A DNA stretch of 64,000 nucleotides from Leclercia pneumoniae. GTDB taxonomy: Bacteria; Pseudomonadota; Gammaproteobacteria; Enterobacterales; Enterobacteriaceae. The translations under genes and the position numbers were made by a program. Positions 7,573 to 16,717 of the stretch are shown here, one piece after another; position 1 is the stretch's first letter; each line of letters opens with the position of its first letter. Location: NCBI RefSeq assembly GCF_017348915.1, contig NZ_CP071383.1, forward strand, positions 3,596,001 to 3,660,000, given 5' to 3'. The notes under the pieces are model-generated. The model saw only the letters and a program-made list of their open reading frames with translations, was not told the DNA's origin and searched no databases.

Positions 7573-9435
7573 TTACCGATCTTTTTCCACCATTAACGGT
7601 TCAATATCGCTCTCTTTCTTAATCACCAGCGAAGTATCACCGCGCAGGCAGGTACCGCCGTAATTGCCGCCGACGGTAAAGGTACAGACCTGGATATACT
7701 TCTCGTCCACCTTCGGCAAACACCACAGCTGCTGGTAGATGTTTTTGCGATCGACAAACTTGCCGCTCGATTTATCCAGTAGCTCCTCCTGCGGGCTGAT
7801 GAGATCGATATTGCTACCGCAGCGCCCGGCGATAGGCTTCACGGCATACCCGGTCTGGCTAAGCAGTGCGTTGACCTCAAAATCGGTATCCAGCAGGTAG
7901 CGATGGTGAGGGAAGAGCTGCCACAGCACCGGCAAAATGGCTTTGTTGCCGGGGATCACCGTCCATAAAGGTTCAAAGACCAACACTTCCGGGCGCAGCA
8001 ACACATCGATTAAGCGCACCTCGTTTTGCGGATGGCCGGTACGGATAGGAACCGCCGCGTACTCGGTTTCACTGACTTCGCGGATCTGCTCGATGGCCGT
8101 CTCCCACGCCCAGGTTTTCCAGACGCAGTTGACCAGCCGCCCTTCATCATCAATTAATTGACCCGCCGCATCCCAGCTTAACGCCCCCAGCCCATGCAGG
8201 ATTTTGGTTTCAAACCCCGCCTGAAGCAGCGAACGCTGAATAAAGAGCGCGTGGTAATCCTCCTCCACATCGTTGTCCTGCATGATGTGCACAAAGGGGC
8301 GGGCCTGGCTGTGCTTCCAGGCGCCAGAAAGCTCTTCCAGTAACCCTTCCGCCGGGTTATGTCCGCCGCCGCGATAGCCGTTTTTCACCCATTCTTCCAG
8401 GATCAGGCCACCTTCGGTGTGGCACGACGCGGAGTCAGCGTTGTACTCATAGACCTTGATGCCACGCTCATCCATGCAGAAATCCATGCGGCCGGTAATC
8501 ATATGGTGACGACGCCACTGCCAGGAGAGACGCAGGCGCGGCCAGAGAATTTTCGGAATGTCGAAAAGCGCCAGTAAGTTGTCATCTTTCAGCACCTTGT
8601 CGGTGGCATGCAGATACATCAGGTGCAGCTCGTTGGTCGCTTTGATCAGCTCCTGCTCGGCGCTTTCGGTGATGGTGAAGTAGTGGCAGGGATCGTGATT
8701 GATAAAATGGCCGTTGGCACGCACGTAGGCCTGCTGCAGCGCATCGTTCTCATTGAGCCATTTGCCATCAAACTGGCGGTTGTTTTTCAGCCGCGCGCCG
8801 CGAATATTCAGCAGTTCGCCGTTTACCTCAGGCTGCGGGAGGCTGTGTTCGGTGTCGCTGGTCTGAATCATCCAGCCCAGAATTTCGGTGTCGCTGAAGG
8901 TGTCATGGAGCCGGTAGCAGCCGTTCTCCACGCTCATTCTGAGTTCGCGCGTCCACTGCTGTCCCAGCGGCAGCGGAGAGTGAATAACATTCTGCTCCGC
9001 AATGCGCACCTTATCACCCAGCCGTTGCGTGATGACGGCCACGTGGCCGGTTTCGTGGAACTCACCACCCTTTTGCCAGATAAGCAAAGCCCCCGCCTCC
9101 GGCGCGCGCTGAGAGCCGTTAGCAAAGGCCTGCAGCGGCAGGATATCGTCATTCACTACCTGACGAACAAAGCGTAAAGAGAAGATCTCCCACGCCATGC
9201 GCACATCGGTAAAGACAAAGCCGTAATTCAGGAACAGGAAGCGGCGGGCAAACTCAACGCACTGCCACTTGTGCCCCATATATTCATTGCCGGTATAGCT
9301 GCGAAAATCGGCATCTTCCGGATAATTTCGCGGATCGAGGGAGCTGTAATTCGAGGAGTAGATCGCCACGCCTCCCGGCGCATAGCCTAATAATGTCCCG
9401 AATGGCGCATCACTGCTTAACGTTCCTTTACGCAT
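7573..9435 (-). CDS. gss: Bifunctional glutathionylspermidine amidase/synthetase
   Basis: 620 residues, matching the 619 of E. coli GspSA. The N-terminal CHAP-type amidase (about residues 1-195) has the nucleophile C59 in GHKWQCVEFARRF and a histidine in HETGHVAVI. The C-terminal ATP-grasp synthetase covers about 205-620, with EYNADSASCHTEGG and the C-terminal VGGNYGGTCLRGD loop. It conjugates glutathione to spermidine and hydrolyses the product again, and it is linked to thiol redox protection in E. coli. In E. coli it lies next to yghU; here about 6.2 kb with a DsbA-like gene and an ABC importer separate the two. Confidence 0.97.
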   Translation of the reverse strand: MRKGTLSSDAPFGTLLGYAPGGVAIYSSNYSSLDPRNYPEDADFRSYTGNEYMGHKWQCVEFARRFLFLNYGFVFTDVRMAWEIFSLRFVRQVVNDDILPLQAFANGSQRAPEAGALLIWQKGGEFHETGHVAVITQRLGDKVRIAEQNVIHSPLPLGQQWTRELRMSVENGCYRLHDTFSDTEILGWMIQTSDTEHSLPQPEVNGELLNIRGARLKNNRQFDGKWLNENDALQQAYVRANGHFINHDPCHYFTITESAEQELIKATNELHLMYLHATDKVLKDDNLLALFDIPKILWPRLRLSWQWRRHHMITGRMDFCMDERGIKVYEYNADSASCHTEGGLILEEWVKNGYRGGGHNPAEGLLEELSGAWKHSQARPFVHIMQDNDVEEDYHALFIQRSLLQAGFETKILHGLGALSWDAAGQLIDDEGRLVNCVWKTWAWETAIEQIREVSETEYAAVPIRTGHPQNEVRLIDVLLRPEVLVFEPLWTVIPGNKAILPVLWQLFPHHRYLLDTDFEVNALLSQTGYAVKPIAGRCGSNIDLISPQEELLDKSSGKFVDRKNIYQQLWCLPKVDEKYIQVCTFTVGGNYGGTCLRGDTSLVIKKESDIEPLMVEKDR

Positions 9436-9588
9436 GTTTCCAACCTAATAAAGGCAGGCGGCAATTTTTTAGGGGGTTGTCGTCGTCTGCACGTTGTAAT
9501 TAACCTGACAGAGGTGGATTTATCATACACCCGCGTGGCAAATTATTCGCCGCAGCAATAACGAAAAACAGACAACACAGGAGTCAAT

Positions 9589-10137
9589 ATGAGCGTACAG
9601 GCGCAGCCGCTGGAGTGGGGTCACGGCCCACGCATCTTTGAAGTGTTCCTGGAACCGACCTGCCCGTTTTCGGTCAAGGCCTTTAATAAGTTAAACGCGC
9701 TGCTGGAACAGGCTGGCGAGGATAAGATCACCGTCAAAATCCGTTTACAGTCGCAGCCCTGGCATCTCTTTTCCGGCGTGATTGTGCGCTGCATTCTGGC
9801 GGCGTCGACGCTGCCCGAGGGGAAAGCGGCGGCACACAAGGTGATGCAGGCGGTGGCCGATCGCCGGGAAGAGTTTGAATTTACCGACCACTGTAGCGGG
9901 CCGAATATGCAGGCGACGCCCGAGGAGATTATCGCGCGCATCGAGGGTTACAGCGGGGTGCAGCTTGCCGACGCCTTTGCGCGCCCGGAACTGCAAACGG
10001 AAATTAAGTGGCACTGTAAATATGCACGTCAGAATGGGATCCATGTCTCCCCAACCTTTATGGTCGATGGTCTGGTGCAGCCCGATTTGGGCAGCGGTGA
10101 CGACGTTGCGGTATGGGTGAAGCGACTGCTGGGATAA
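9589..10137 (+). CDS. Cytoplasmic DsbA-like thioredoxin-fold protein with CPFS motif
   Basis: 182 residues with no signal peptide. A thioredoxin-like start (RIFEVFLEPTCPFSVKAFNKL) puts Cys29 in a C-P-F-S motif, so the second active-site cysteine of DsbA/thioredoxin is replaced by serine. An insertion of helical sequence follows, then the cis-proline region HVSPTFMVDG near residues 150-159, the usual cis-Pro site of this fold. The single redox cysteine suggests glutathione-dependent monothiol or isomerase-like chemistry, but the substrate is unknown. AGGAG lies 6 nt upstream of the ATG. It is divergent from gss with a 153-nt gap, and convergent with the ABC importer. Confidence 0.75.
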   Translation: MSVQAQPLEWGHGPRIFEVFLEPTCPFSVKAFNKLNALLEQAGEDKITVKIRLQSQPWHLFSGVIVRCILAASTLPEGKAAAHKVMQAVADRREEFEFTDHCSGPNMQATPEEIIARIEGYSGVQLADAFARPELQTEIKWHCKYARQNGIHVSPTFMVDGLVQPDLGSGDDVAVWVKRLLG

Positions 10138-10140
10138 GCG

Positions 10141-10170
10141 CCACCCTCTCTCGTCCGGGCGAGAGGGTGG
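10141..10170. terminator. Bidirectional terminator between the DsbA-like gene and the ABC importer
   Basis: CCACCCTCTC and GAGAGGGTGG form a 10-bp perfect stem around a 10-nt loop, placed between two convergent stop codons (10137 and 10177). The stem core CCCTCTC/GAGAGGG resembles the palindromes found near 30.3, 34.0 and 40.0 kb. Confidence 0.8.
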
Positions 10171-10176
10171 CTCCTG

Positions 10177-11154
10177 TTACGTTTTAAATAACCAACAGGC
10201 GGTAAAGTGCCCCGGCGCGATCTCCTGCATCGCCGGTTCCTGCGCCTGACACACCGGCATCGCATGGGGGCAACGGCTGCAAAAACGACAGCCTGGCAGC
10301 GCCGAGGTCGGCCCTGGGATCTCGCCCCGCAACGTGGCGTTATCAAGATTGCGGATGCGCGGATCGGGCTGGGGCACCGCCGCCAGCAAAGCACGCGTGT
10401 AGGGATGGGCCGGATGCTGATAGAGCGCATTCGCGGGTGCGACCTCCACCAGCTTACCGAGATACATCACCCCAATGCGGCTGGAGATGTGGCGCACCAT
10501 CGACAGATCGTGGGCGATAAACAGATAGGTGAGCCCCAGCTCCTGCTGTAAATCCTGCAGGATATTCACCACCTGCGCCTGCACCGAGACATCCAGCGCC
10601 GACAGCGGCTCATCGCACAGTACAAACTCCGGGCGCACGGACAAGGCGCGGGCAATGCTGATGCGCTGACGCTGGCCACCGCTGAACTCATAGGGGAAAC
10701 GTTGCAGATGTTCCTGTTTGAGCCCCACTTTATAGAGCAGCGTTTCGGTACGTTCACGCTGCTCCTCCCGACTGTAGCCGTGGATCTGCATCGGCTCGGC
10801 AACCAACTGCTGCACGGTCATGCCGGGGTTGAGCGAGGAGTAGGGATCCTGAAAAATCGCCTGCATCCTTCTGCGCAGCGGTTTCAGCTGTTTCTCGCTG
10901 GCCTGGGCAATGTTCTGCCCGGCAAAGTGGATCTCGCCGGAAGTGATAGCAAACAGGCGTAAAATGGCGCGTCCGAGGGTCGATTTGCCGCAGCCTGACT
11001 CCCCCACCAGGCCAAAGGTTTCACCGGGCATGATGTCAAAACTGACGCCATCCACCGCTTTTACCGCCGCCCCCTTTCGCAGTAGCCCGCCGTTTAGAGG
11101 ATAGTGTTTGCGTAGCTCACGCACGCTGACTAATGGAGTACGTTGTTCGCTCAT
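10177..11154 (-). CDS. Peptide-type ABC importer, ATP-binding protein (DppF/OppF-like)
   Basis: 325 residues. Walker [19 protein letters not shown] (near 50), the signature FSGGQRQRISIARAL (near 160) and Walker B FVLCDEPLSALDVS follow in the canonical order. The C-terminal oligopeptide/dipeptide extension contains the cysteine cluster CRFCSRCPHAMPVC, which in this family can hold an iron-sulfur cluster. The start overlaps the previous ATPase gene by 4 nt. It is the last gene of the five-gene importer operon. Substrate cannot be read from the ATPase. Confidence 0.9.
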   Translation of the reverse strand: MSEQRTPLVSVRELRKHYPLNGGLLRKGAAVKAVDGVSFDIMPGETFGLVGESGCGKSTLGRAILRLFAITSGEIHFAGQNIAQASEKQLKPLRRRMQAIFQDPYSSLNPGMTVQQLVAEPMQIHGYSREEQRERTETLLYKVGLKQEHLQRFPYEFSGGQRQRISIARALSVRPEFVLCDEPLSALDVSVQAQVVNILQDLQQELGLTYLFIAHDLSMVRHISSRIGVMYLGKLVEVAPANALYQHPAHPYTRALLAAVPQPDPRIRNLDNATLRGEIPGPTSALPGCRFCSRCPHAMPVCQAQEPAMQEIAPGHFTACWLFKT

Positions 11155-12128
11155 GCCTGAACCTCCTTATCGGCCCATAGCCAGCACGCGGCGCGGTGGC
11201 CTTCGTCCATCCGGTAAAACGCTGGCTGCCGATCACACTGCGGCATCCGCTTCGGACAGCGCTCGGCAAAGGGGCAGCCGGGAGGCGGATTGAGCAAGCC
11301 AGGTGGCGTGCCCTCGATCGGCGATAATCGCTGATTCACCTCGCCCGGACGGGGCAATGAGGCCAACAGCCCCTGGGTATAGGGGTGCGCCGGACGGTAA
11401 AAAATGTCCTCAACGCTCCCCTCTTCCATCACCAGCCCGCCATACATCACCACGACGCGGCTACACACTTGCGCCACCACGCCCAGATCGTGGGTGATGA
11501 GCAGGATGGCGGTCTGGGTTTGTTGTTGCAGACTTTTCAGCAGACGCAATATCTGCGCCTGAATCGTCACGTCCAGAGCGGTGGTCGGTTCGTCGGCAAT
11601 CAGCAGCTTTGGGTTACAGGAGAGCGCAATGGCTATCATCACCCGCTGGCGCATGCCGCCGCTGAACTCATGGGGATACTGATTGTAGCGCCGTTCCGCC
11701 TCGGCAATGCCGACCTGCTCCAGCATCGACAGCGCCGCCGCTTTGGCCGCTTTTTTGGTCAGCCCTTTATTACGCATCAGGATCTCAGACATCTGCTTGC
11801 CGATGGTGAGCACCGGGTTAAGGGCGGTCATCGGATCCTGGAAAATCATGGCGATCTCATTGCCGCGAATGGCGCGCATCTGCTGCGGCGTTTTTTGCGC
11901 CAGATCGGCATTCTGAAACCGAATACTGCCACCGGTGATGCGGCCGTTACTCCCCAGAAGCTGGATAATGGATTTACAGGTCACGCTCTTGCCGCAGCCA
12001 GATTCGCCAACAATGCCGATAAGTTCCCCCGGCTGCACCTGAAAGCTCACACCGCGAACTGCATGGACATCTCCCTGTCGGGTATGGAAGGTGGTTTGCA
12101 GATTATCGAGTTCGAGCAAGTTACTCAT
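11151..12128 (-). CDS. Peptide-type ABC importer, ATP-binding protein (DppD/OppD-like)
   Basis: 325 residues from the ATG at 12128 ([14 protein letters not shown]), preferred because it overlaps the permease stop by 8 nt in the usual coupled way; the frame extends 7 codons further. Walker [19 protein letters not shown], signature [15 protein letters not shown] and Walker [15 protein letters not shown] are all present. The C-terminal peptide-importer motif carries [14 protein letters not shown], again a cysteine cluster. It pairs with the neighbouring DppF-like ATPase as the usual heterodimer of this importer class. Confidence 0.9.
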   Translation of the reverse strand: MSNLLELDNLQTTFHTRQGDVHAVRGVSFQVQPGELIGIVGESGCGKSVTCKSIIQLLGSNGRITGGSIRFQNADLAQKTPQQMRAIRGNEIAMIFQDPMTALNPVLTIGKQMSEILMRNKGLTKKAAKAAALSMLEQVGIAEAERRYNQYPHEFSGGMRQRVMIAIALSCNPKLLIADEPTTALDVTIQAQILRLLKSLQQQTQTAILLITHDLGVVAQVCSRVVVMYGGLVMEEGSVEDIFYRPAHPYTQGLLASLPRPGEVNQRLSPIEGTPPGLLNPPPGCPFAERCPKRMPQCDRQPAFYRMDEGHRAACWLWADKEVQA

Positions 12129-12966
12129 CGCGGTTCGCTCCCGGCTCAAAGGCGGTACGAAATACGTCGCCTAATACGTTAAAGCTGAACACCGTCAGCA
12201 GGATCAGAATGCCGGGGAACATCGCCAGCCACGACGCTTCGCCAATGTACGACTGGGCGTTGTTGAGCATACTTCCCCAGGAGGCGGCCGGTGCCTGTAC
12301 GCCAAGCCCAAGGAAGCTCAGCGTCGACTCCATCAGGATCGCCGAAGCGATATTGAGCGTGGCGGCCACGATAATGGTCGGCAGCACGCCGGGAATGATA
12401 TGGCGCACGATGATCCGTAGCGGCTGTTCGCCGGAAGCACGGGCATATAGCACATATTCGCGCTCTTTAACCGAAAGCGTTTCGGCACGTACCAGCCGGG
12501 ACATGTTCATCCACGTCAGCAGGCTGATGATAAAAATGATGTTATCCACGCCTGGCTTGAGGTAAGCGTTCACCACCAGCAGCAGGAAGAAGGCCGGGAT
12601 CGCCATCAGAATATCGACGATACGCATCATCAGGTTATCGAGCCAGCCGCCAAAATAGCCGCTGATCGTGCCGACAAGGGTGCCAATCAGCGTAGAGAAA
12701 ACCATCGCCAGAAAACCGACCATCAGCGAGATCTGCCCGCCGTAGAGGGCGCGGGTAAAGTAGTCGCGCCCGTACTCATCGGTACCAAACCAGTGAGTAC
12801 TGTCCGGCGGCAGGGTACGGGCGTTCAGCGCCATCTGATCCGGGTCGAACGGGCTCAGCCCCGCGCAGAGCGCGGCGACAACAAAGATAAAAAGGACAAA
12901 TAACGAGAACTGCGCCGGACGGTTGCGGCGCAGCTGGTGACGAACTTGCTGCCAGCGTCTGCTCAT
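12121..12966 (-). CDS. Peptide-type ABC importer, permease (DppC/OppC-like)
   Basis: 281 residues from the ATG at 12966 (MSRRWQQVRHQLRRNR). A much longer open frame upstream is only a shadow of the other permease gene. The N-terminal span (residues 20-42), the HWFGTDEYGRDYFTRALYG motif characteristic of the DppC class, and the EAA-type cytoplasmic loop (VREYVLYARASGEQPLRII region) identify the family. It starts 5 nt after the DppB-like stop and overlaps the following ATPase gene. Confidence 0.9.
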   Translation of the reverse strand: MSRRWQQVRHQLRRNRPAQFSLFVLFIFVVAALCAGLSPFDPDQMALNARTLPPDSTHWFGTDEYGRDYFTRALYGGQISLMVGFLAMVFSTLIGTLVGTISGYFGGWLDNLMMRIVDILMAIPAFFLLLVVNAYLKPGVDNIIFIISLLTWMNMSRLVRAETLSVKEREYVLYARASGEQPLRIIVRHIIPGVLPTIIVAATLNIASAILMESTLSFLGLGVQAPAASWGSMLNNAQSYIGEASWLAMFPGILILLTVFSFNVLGDVFRTAFEPGANRDE

Positions 12967-12971
12967 CCGGG

Positions 12972-13925
12972 TTACCTCAGAGTACGAATGCGGGGATCGG
13001 CGAAGCGATACAGTAGATCGGCGATCAGGTTGCCCACGATCAACATCATGGAAGAGAGCATGATGATCGCCATGATCAACGGGTAATCCAGCGAGGTGAT
13101 CGACTGGATCCCCAGCAACCCCATGCCCGGCCAGGAGAAGACGCTTTCCGTCACGTAGGCCCCGACCACCAGCTCCCCAAACGACAGGCCGAACAGGGTA
13201 ATCACCGGCAGTAGCACGTTTTTCAGCACATGGCGGAACAGAATGCCGGAACGGGTCGCGCCGTACGCGAGCTGGGTCTGCACGTAGTCGGCAGAGAGCT
13301 GCGTGATGGTATTGGAGCGAATGTAGCGCACATAGCTTGAGAGATTGTAAAAGGTGAGCGCAATGCACGGCAGCACGCCGTGGCGAACCACATCCAGCCA
13401 GTTATCTTCCATGCCGATGGTGCGCATCCCCATGCTGGGAAACCAGTTGAGTTGTACGGCAAACACGGTGATCAGTAGTATGCCGAACCAGAAGATCGGC
13501 ACCGAGATGCCAATATAGGCAAACAGATTCAGCAGATGATCCAGCCAGCGATGTTTAAACGCCCCGGCAAGCAGCCCGAGAGGAATGGCCAGCACGATGG
13601 CCAGCAGCAGCGACGCCCCCATCAATCCCAGGGTGGCCGGAATGCGCTCGGCGATCATCTCCAGCACCGGGCGGTGATAGATAAGCGAGTAACCCAGGTC
13701 GCCCTGCGCGACGTTTTTCAGCCACAGCAGGTACTGGGTGACCAGCGGCTTATCCAGCCCCAGGCTTTGACGGATGCGCTCGATATCTTCCGGCGCCATC
13801 CGCGGCGTGATATAGGCGGCAACCGGGTCGCCAGGAGCGAGTTTGACCAGCAAAAACGCCACCAGCGAAATAAAGAACAGCATCGGCAGCAGTTGCAGCA
13901 ACCGACGCGTGAGTAATGTGTTCAC
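12972..13925 (-). CDS. Peptide-type ABC importer, permease (DppB/OppB-like)
   Basis: 317 residues with about six membrane spans. Typical features are the N-terminal LLTRRLLQLLPMLFFISLVAFLL, the periplasmic loop with LGLDKPLVTQYLLWL and GDLGYSL, and the EAA-like loop with YVRYIRSNTITQLSADYVQT. It forms the channel together with the adjacent DppC-like subunit. It follows the binding-protein gene by a 61-nt gap containing a GC-rich hairpin. Confidence 0.9.
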   Translation of the reverse strand: MNTLLTRRLLQLLPMLFFISLVAFLLVKLAPGDPVAAYITPRMAPEDIERIRQSLGLDKPLVTQYLLWLKNVAQGDLGYSLIYHRPVLEMIAERIPATLGLMGASLLLAIVLAIPLGLLAGAFKHRWLDHLLNLFAYIGISVPIFWFGILLITVFAVQLNWFPSMGMRTIGMEDNWLDVVRHGVLPCIALTFYNLSSYVRYIRSNTITQLSADYVQTQLAYGATRSGILFRHVLKNVLLPVITLFGLSFGELVVGAYVTESVFSWPGMGLLGIQSITSLDYPLIMAIIMLSSMMLIVGNLIADLLYRFADPRIRTLR

Positions 13926-13958
13926 GACATGCCCTTAAACGACTTACCTTGACGTAAG

Positions 13959-13980
13959 GCCCCGGCGAAATGGCCGGGGC
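13959..13980 (-). terminator. Intergenic hairpin after the binding-protein gene (partial terminator)
   Basis: GCCCCGGC and GCCGGGGC form an 8-bp stem with a 6-nt loop in the gap between the solute-binding-protein gene and the first permease gene. Hairpins in this place commonly stabilise or partly terminate the transcript, so that binding protein is made in excess over the membrane subunits. No long U-run follows. Confidence 0.6.
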
Positions 13981-13986
13981 AACCGC

Positions 13987-15576
13987 TTATTTCTGATAGA
14001 TTTTTGATAAGTCCTGGAACAGATAAACCGGCTTCGGCTCCGCCTCTTTTGTGCCGCCGAAGCGTTTATCCACGGCAACGATCGCATTGGTATAGGCGAT
14101 CGGGTAATAGGTCATGTCGCTCGCCACGGTCTGCTGGATTTGCTTGTAAATCTCCGCACGTTTTTTGGCATCGGTTTCCACAGCACCTTTATCCCACAGG
14201 GCATCAAACTGCGGATTTTTATAGTGCGCGTAGTTGTAGGCCTCGTTACTCATAAACAGTGATTTGTAGCCGTCCGGCTCTGCGCCCATGATGTAGCCAC
14301 CCAGATTCAGATCCCACGCGGTGTTGTTCATGTCCAGACTGCGCTGCGACATGGCGTTGGAATCCAGCGGCATCAGCTCAACGATCACCCCAATTCCCTT
14401 CAGGGCCTGCTGGATGTACAGCGCCTGGCTCTCCTGGGTTTTATTGGTATTCACGTAGGCCAGACGCAGCTTCAGGTTTTCTGGCGCGCCTGAGTCCTTC
14501 AGCAACGCTTTGGCTTTTTGCTGATCGAACTTGTACTGCTCTACGTCGGCGGTCTGGTAGAGGGTATCCGGCGTCAGGAACGAGGCGGCGGGTTTCGCAT
14601 AATCCAGCGAGGTGAAGGCGGTCTGGGTCAGCTCGTCTTTGTTGATAGCGTAAGCGATAGCCTGGCGCAGCGCTTTGCTCTTCATGACCGGCACGTTCTG
14701 GTTGAACGTCATATAGGCCAGACGCCCTTCCGGATAGACCACAAAGTCGAATTTACCGGTGTTTTTCAGGCGTGACACATCCTGCGGATCCACCATCTTC
14801 ATGTTGATCTCGCCATTTTGCAGCGCAAGGTTGGCAGAGTTGCTGTCTTTGGCAAAACGGTAGGTGACGGAATCGAGCTTCGCTTTGCCGTTCCAGTAAT
14901 CGTCGAAACGCGTCAGGGCATAGTACTGCCCGGCGCGATACTCTTTAAATTTGAACGGCCCGGAACCGACCGGCGTATCGTTTTTGGCGCTCTTTTCAAA
15001 ATCGCTTTCACCGGCGAAAACATGCTGCGGGATGGGGTAAATTTGTACCAGCGTACCGGTAAATGCCGCACTCACCTGCGGTAGGGTGAACTTAACGGTG
15101 CGATCGTCAACCTTGCTCACCACCACGGGTTTGCCGCCGTAAGTAAACATGCTGCGGAAGAAGCTGTGCTGGCTGGGGTCGAGCAGTTTATTGAAGGTGA
15201 AGACCACGTCGTCGGCGGTCAGCGGCTGGCCATCCTGCCACTTCAGATTGGGTTTTAAGGTCAGGGTATAGCTCAGGTTATCGGCGGCGGGCGTCAGGCT
15301 TTCGGCCAGCCCCCATTCGATTTTCCCCTCGTTGAAGCTATATAGCGGTGCATACAGCGCCTGCATGATAGTTAACGTAGTACGGTCGCTGGCATAGAGC
15401 GGATTCACGGCCAGCGGGTCGCCGGAGGTAATGCCGATAATTAACGAACCGCCCGCTTTAGGCGCGTCATTGTTGGCGGCAGGCGCGTTGGCCGCCTCTT
15501 TATTTTTTGCCTCATCACAACCCGCCAGACCTAACGCGAGCGAAACCACAACTGCCGAAAACAGAAGCTTACGCAT
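13987..15576 (-). CDS. Peptide-type ABC importer, solute-binding lipoprotein (SBP_bac_5)
   Basis: 529 residues. The signal peptide ends in the lipobox LAGC (Cys20), which suggests an inner-membrane-anchored lipoprotein; the residue after it is Asp, the usual inner-membrane retention signal. A low-complexity Ala/Asn/Lys linker follows (residues 21-40). Family 5 binding-protein landmarks are GSLIIGITSGDP, LKPNLKWQDGQPLTADDVVF, VGSGPFKFKEY and QAIAYAINKDEL. The ligand is unknown. The position next to gss, a DsbA-like gene and yghU makes a glutathione-related or thiol peptide conceivable, but nothing in the sequence proves it. Confidence 0.9.
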   Translation of the reverse strand: MRKLLFSAVVVSLALGLAGCDEAKNKEAANAPAANNDAPKAGGSLIIGITSGDPLAVNPLYASDRTTLTIMQALYAPLYSFNEGKIEWGLAESLTPAADNLSYTLTLKPNLKWQDGQPLTADDVVFTFNKLLDPSQHSFFRSMFTYGGKPVVVSKVDDRTVKFTLPQVSAAFTGTLVQIYPIPQHVFAGESDFEKSAKNDTPVGSGPFKFKEYRAGQYYALTRFDDYWNGKAKLDSVTYRFAKDSNSANLALQNGEINMKMVDPQDVSRLKNTGKFDFVVYPEGRLAYMTFNQNVPVMKSKALRQAIAYAINKDELTQTAFTSLDYAKPAASFLTPDTLYQTADVEQYKFDQQKAKALLKDSGAPENLKLRLAYVNTNKTQESQALYIQQALKGIGVIVELMPLDSNAMSQRSLDMNNTAWDLNLGGYIMGAEPDGYKSLFMSNEAYNYAHYKNPQFDALWDKGAVETDAKKRAEIYKQIQQTVASDMTYYPIAYTNAIVAVDKRFGGTKEAEPKPVYLFQDLSKIYQK

Positions 15577-15672
15577 CTCACTAACTCCTTGCCTGATAAA
15601 GTGTTTATTACTGCCCGTTTTTATATATGTGCAAGCATCATAGGCAGCTTTACGCCCTTTCGCATTAACAAT

Positions 15673-15752
15673 GAAAATGCGATTTTCGATTAAGCTTATA
15701 CCGAATTTGATATATATAAGCGCAATGTGGAATAGCGCATAACCTTATGCGC
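15673..15752. promoter_or_regulatory. Divergent control region between the ABC importer and yghU, with two palindromes
   Basis: The 246-nt gap between the importer and yghU starts is AT-rich and holds two symmetric elements. GAAAAT-GCG-ATTTTC lies at 15673-15687, and GCGCATAA-CC-TTATGCGC at 15735-15752. Either could be an operator for one of the divergent units. I recognise no specific regulator. Confidence 0.35.
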
Positions 15753-15822
15753 TCGCAACGTTAAAGGGTTCACGAATCTCCTGCTAAACTGCCTCAACAC
15801 ATCATGCAAAAGGCAGGTCAAC

Positions 15823-16689
15823 ATGTCAGACAACAACTATCAGCCACCGAAAGTGTGGGAGTGGAAGCAGAACACCGGCGGCGCGTTTGCCAATATCAAC
15901 CGCCCTATTTCCGGCGCAACGCATGAAAAAGCGCTGCCCGTCGGCGCGCATCCGTTGCAGCTCTATTCGCTGGGTACGCCGAACGGCCAGAAGGTGACCA
16001 TTCTGCTCGAAGAGCTGCTGGCTCTGGGCGTAACCGACGCCGAGTACGATGCCTGGCTGATTCGCATTGGTGAGGGCGATCAGTTCTCTAGCGGGTTTGT
16101 CGAAGTGAACCCTAACTCCAAGATCCCGGCGCTGCGCGACCACTCCACCACCCCGCCGACCCGGGTGTTTGAATCTGGCAATATCCTGCTCTATCTGGCC
16201 GAGAAGTATGGTCATTTTCTGCCGAAAGACCCGGCAGGCCGTACCGAAACGCTGAACTGGCTTTTCTGGCTGCAGGGGGCTGCCCCCTTCCTTGGCGGCG
16301 GTTTCGGCCACTTCTATAACTACGCCCCCGTGAAGATCGAATACGCGATCGATCGCTTTACCATGGAAGCGAAACGTCTGTTCGACGTGCTGGATAAACA
16401 GCTGGCGCGCGGCCGCTACGTGGCAGGCGATGAGTATACGATTGCCGATATCGCCGTCTGGCCATGGTTTGGCTGCGTGGCGCTGGGCAGCGTGTACAAC
16501 GCCGCCGAGTTCCTGGATGCAGAGAAGTACACAAACGTGCAGCGCTGGGCGAAAGAGGTGGCCAACCGCCCAGCCGTCAAACGGGGCCGTATTGTGAACC
16601 GTACCTACGGCGAGCTGAACGAACAGCTGCATGAACGCCACGCCGCCAGCGATTTTGACACCAACACAGAAGATAAGCGCCAGGCATAA
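15823..16689 (+). CDS. yghU: Glutathione S-transferase family disulfide-bond oxidoreductase YghU
   Basis: 288 residues, as in E. coli. The Nu-class GST N-terminus is seen (YQPPKVWEWKQNTGGAFANI), with the thioredoxin-like domain from about 45 to 130 (GTPNGQKVTILLEELLAL, NPNSKIPALRDH, FESGNILLYLAEKYG). A helical C-terminal domain follows (GDEYTIADIAVWPWFG). In E. coli YghU binds two glutathiones and reduces disulfides. GGCAGGT is upstream of the ATG. It keeps the E. coli neighbourhood with gss only loosely. Confidence 0.95.
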   Translation: MSDNNYQPPKVWEWKQNTGGAFANINRPISGATHEKALPVGAHPLQLYSLGTPNGQKVTILLEELLALGVTDAEYDAWLIRIGEGDQFSSGFVEVNPNSKIPALRDHSTTPPTRVFESGNILLYLAEKYGHFLPKDPAGRTETLNWLFWLQGAAPFLGGGFGHFYNYAPVKIEYAIDRFTMEAKRLFDVLDKQLARGRYVAGDEYTIADIAVWPWFGCVALGSVYNAAEFLDAEKYTNVQRWAKEVANRPAVKRGRIVNRTYGELNEQLHERHAASDFDTNTEDKRQA

Positions 16690-16695
16690 GCGCAG

Positions 16696-16717
16696 GCCGG
16701 GTGGTTCGCCGCCCGGC
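16696..16717. terminator. Bidirectional terminator between yghU and the ModA-like gene
   Basis: GCCGGGTGG-TTCG-CCGCCCGGC forms a stem of about 9 bp with a T/G pair and a UUCG tetraloop. It is placed between two convergent stop codons (16689 and 16719). Confidence 0.75.

Noticed and set aside
12967-13368. N-terminal extension of the DppC-like permease gene
   Set aside because: The first ~134 codons overlap the DppB-like gene in another frame and encode no membrane span; the family start is at 12966.
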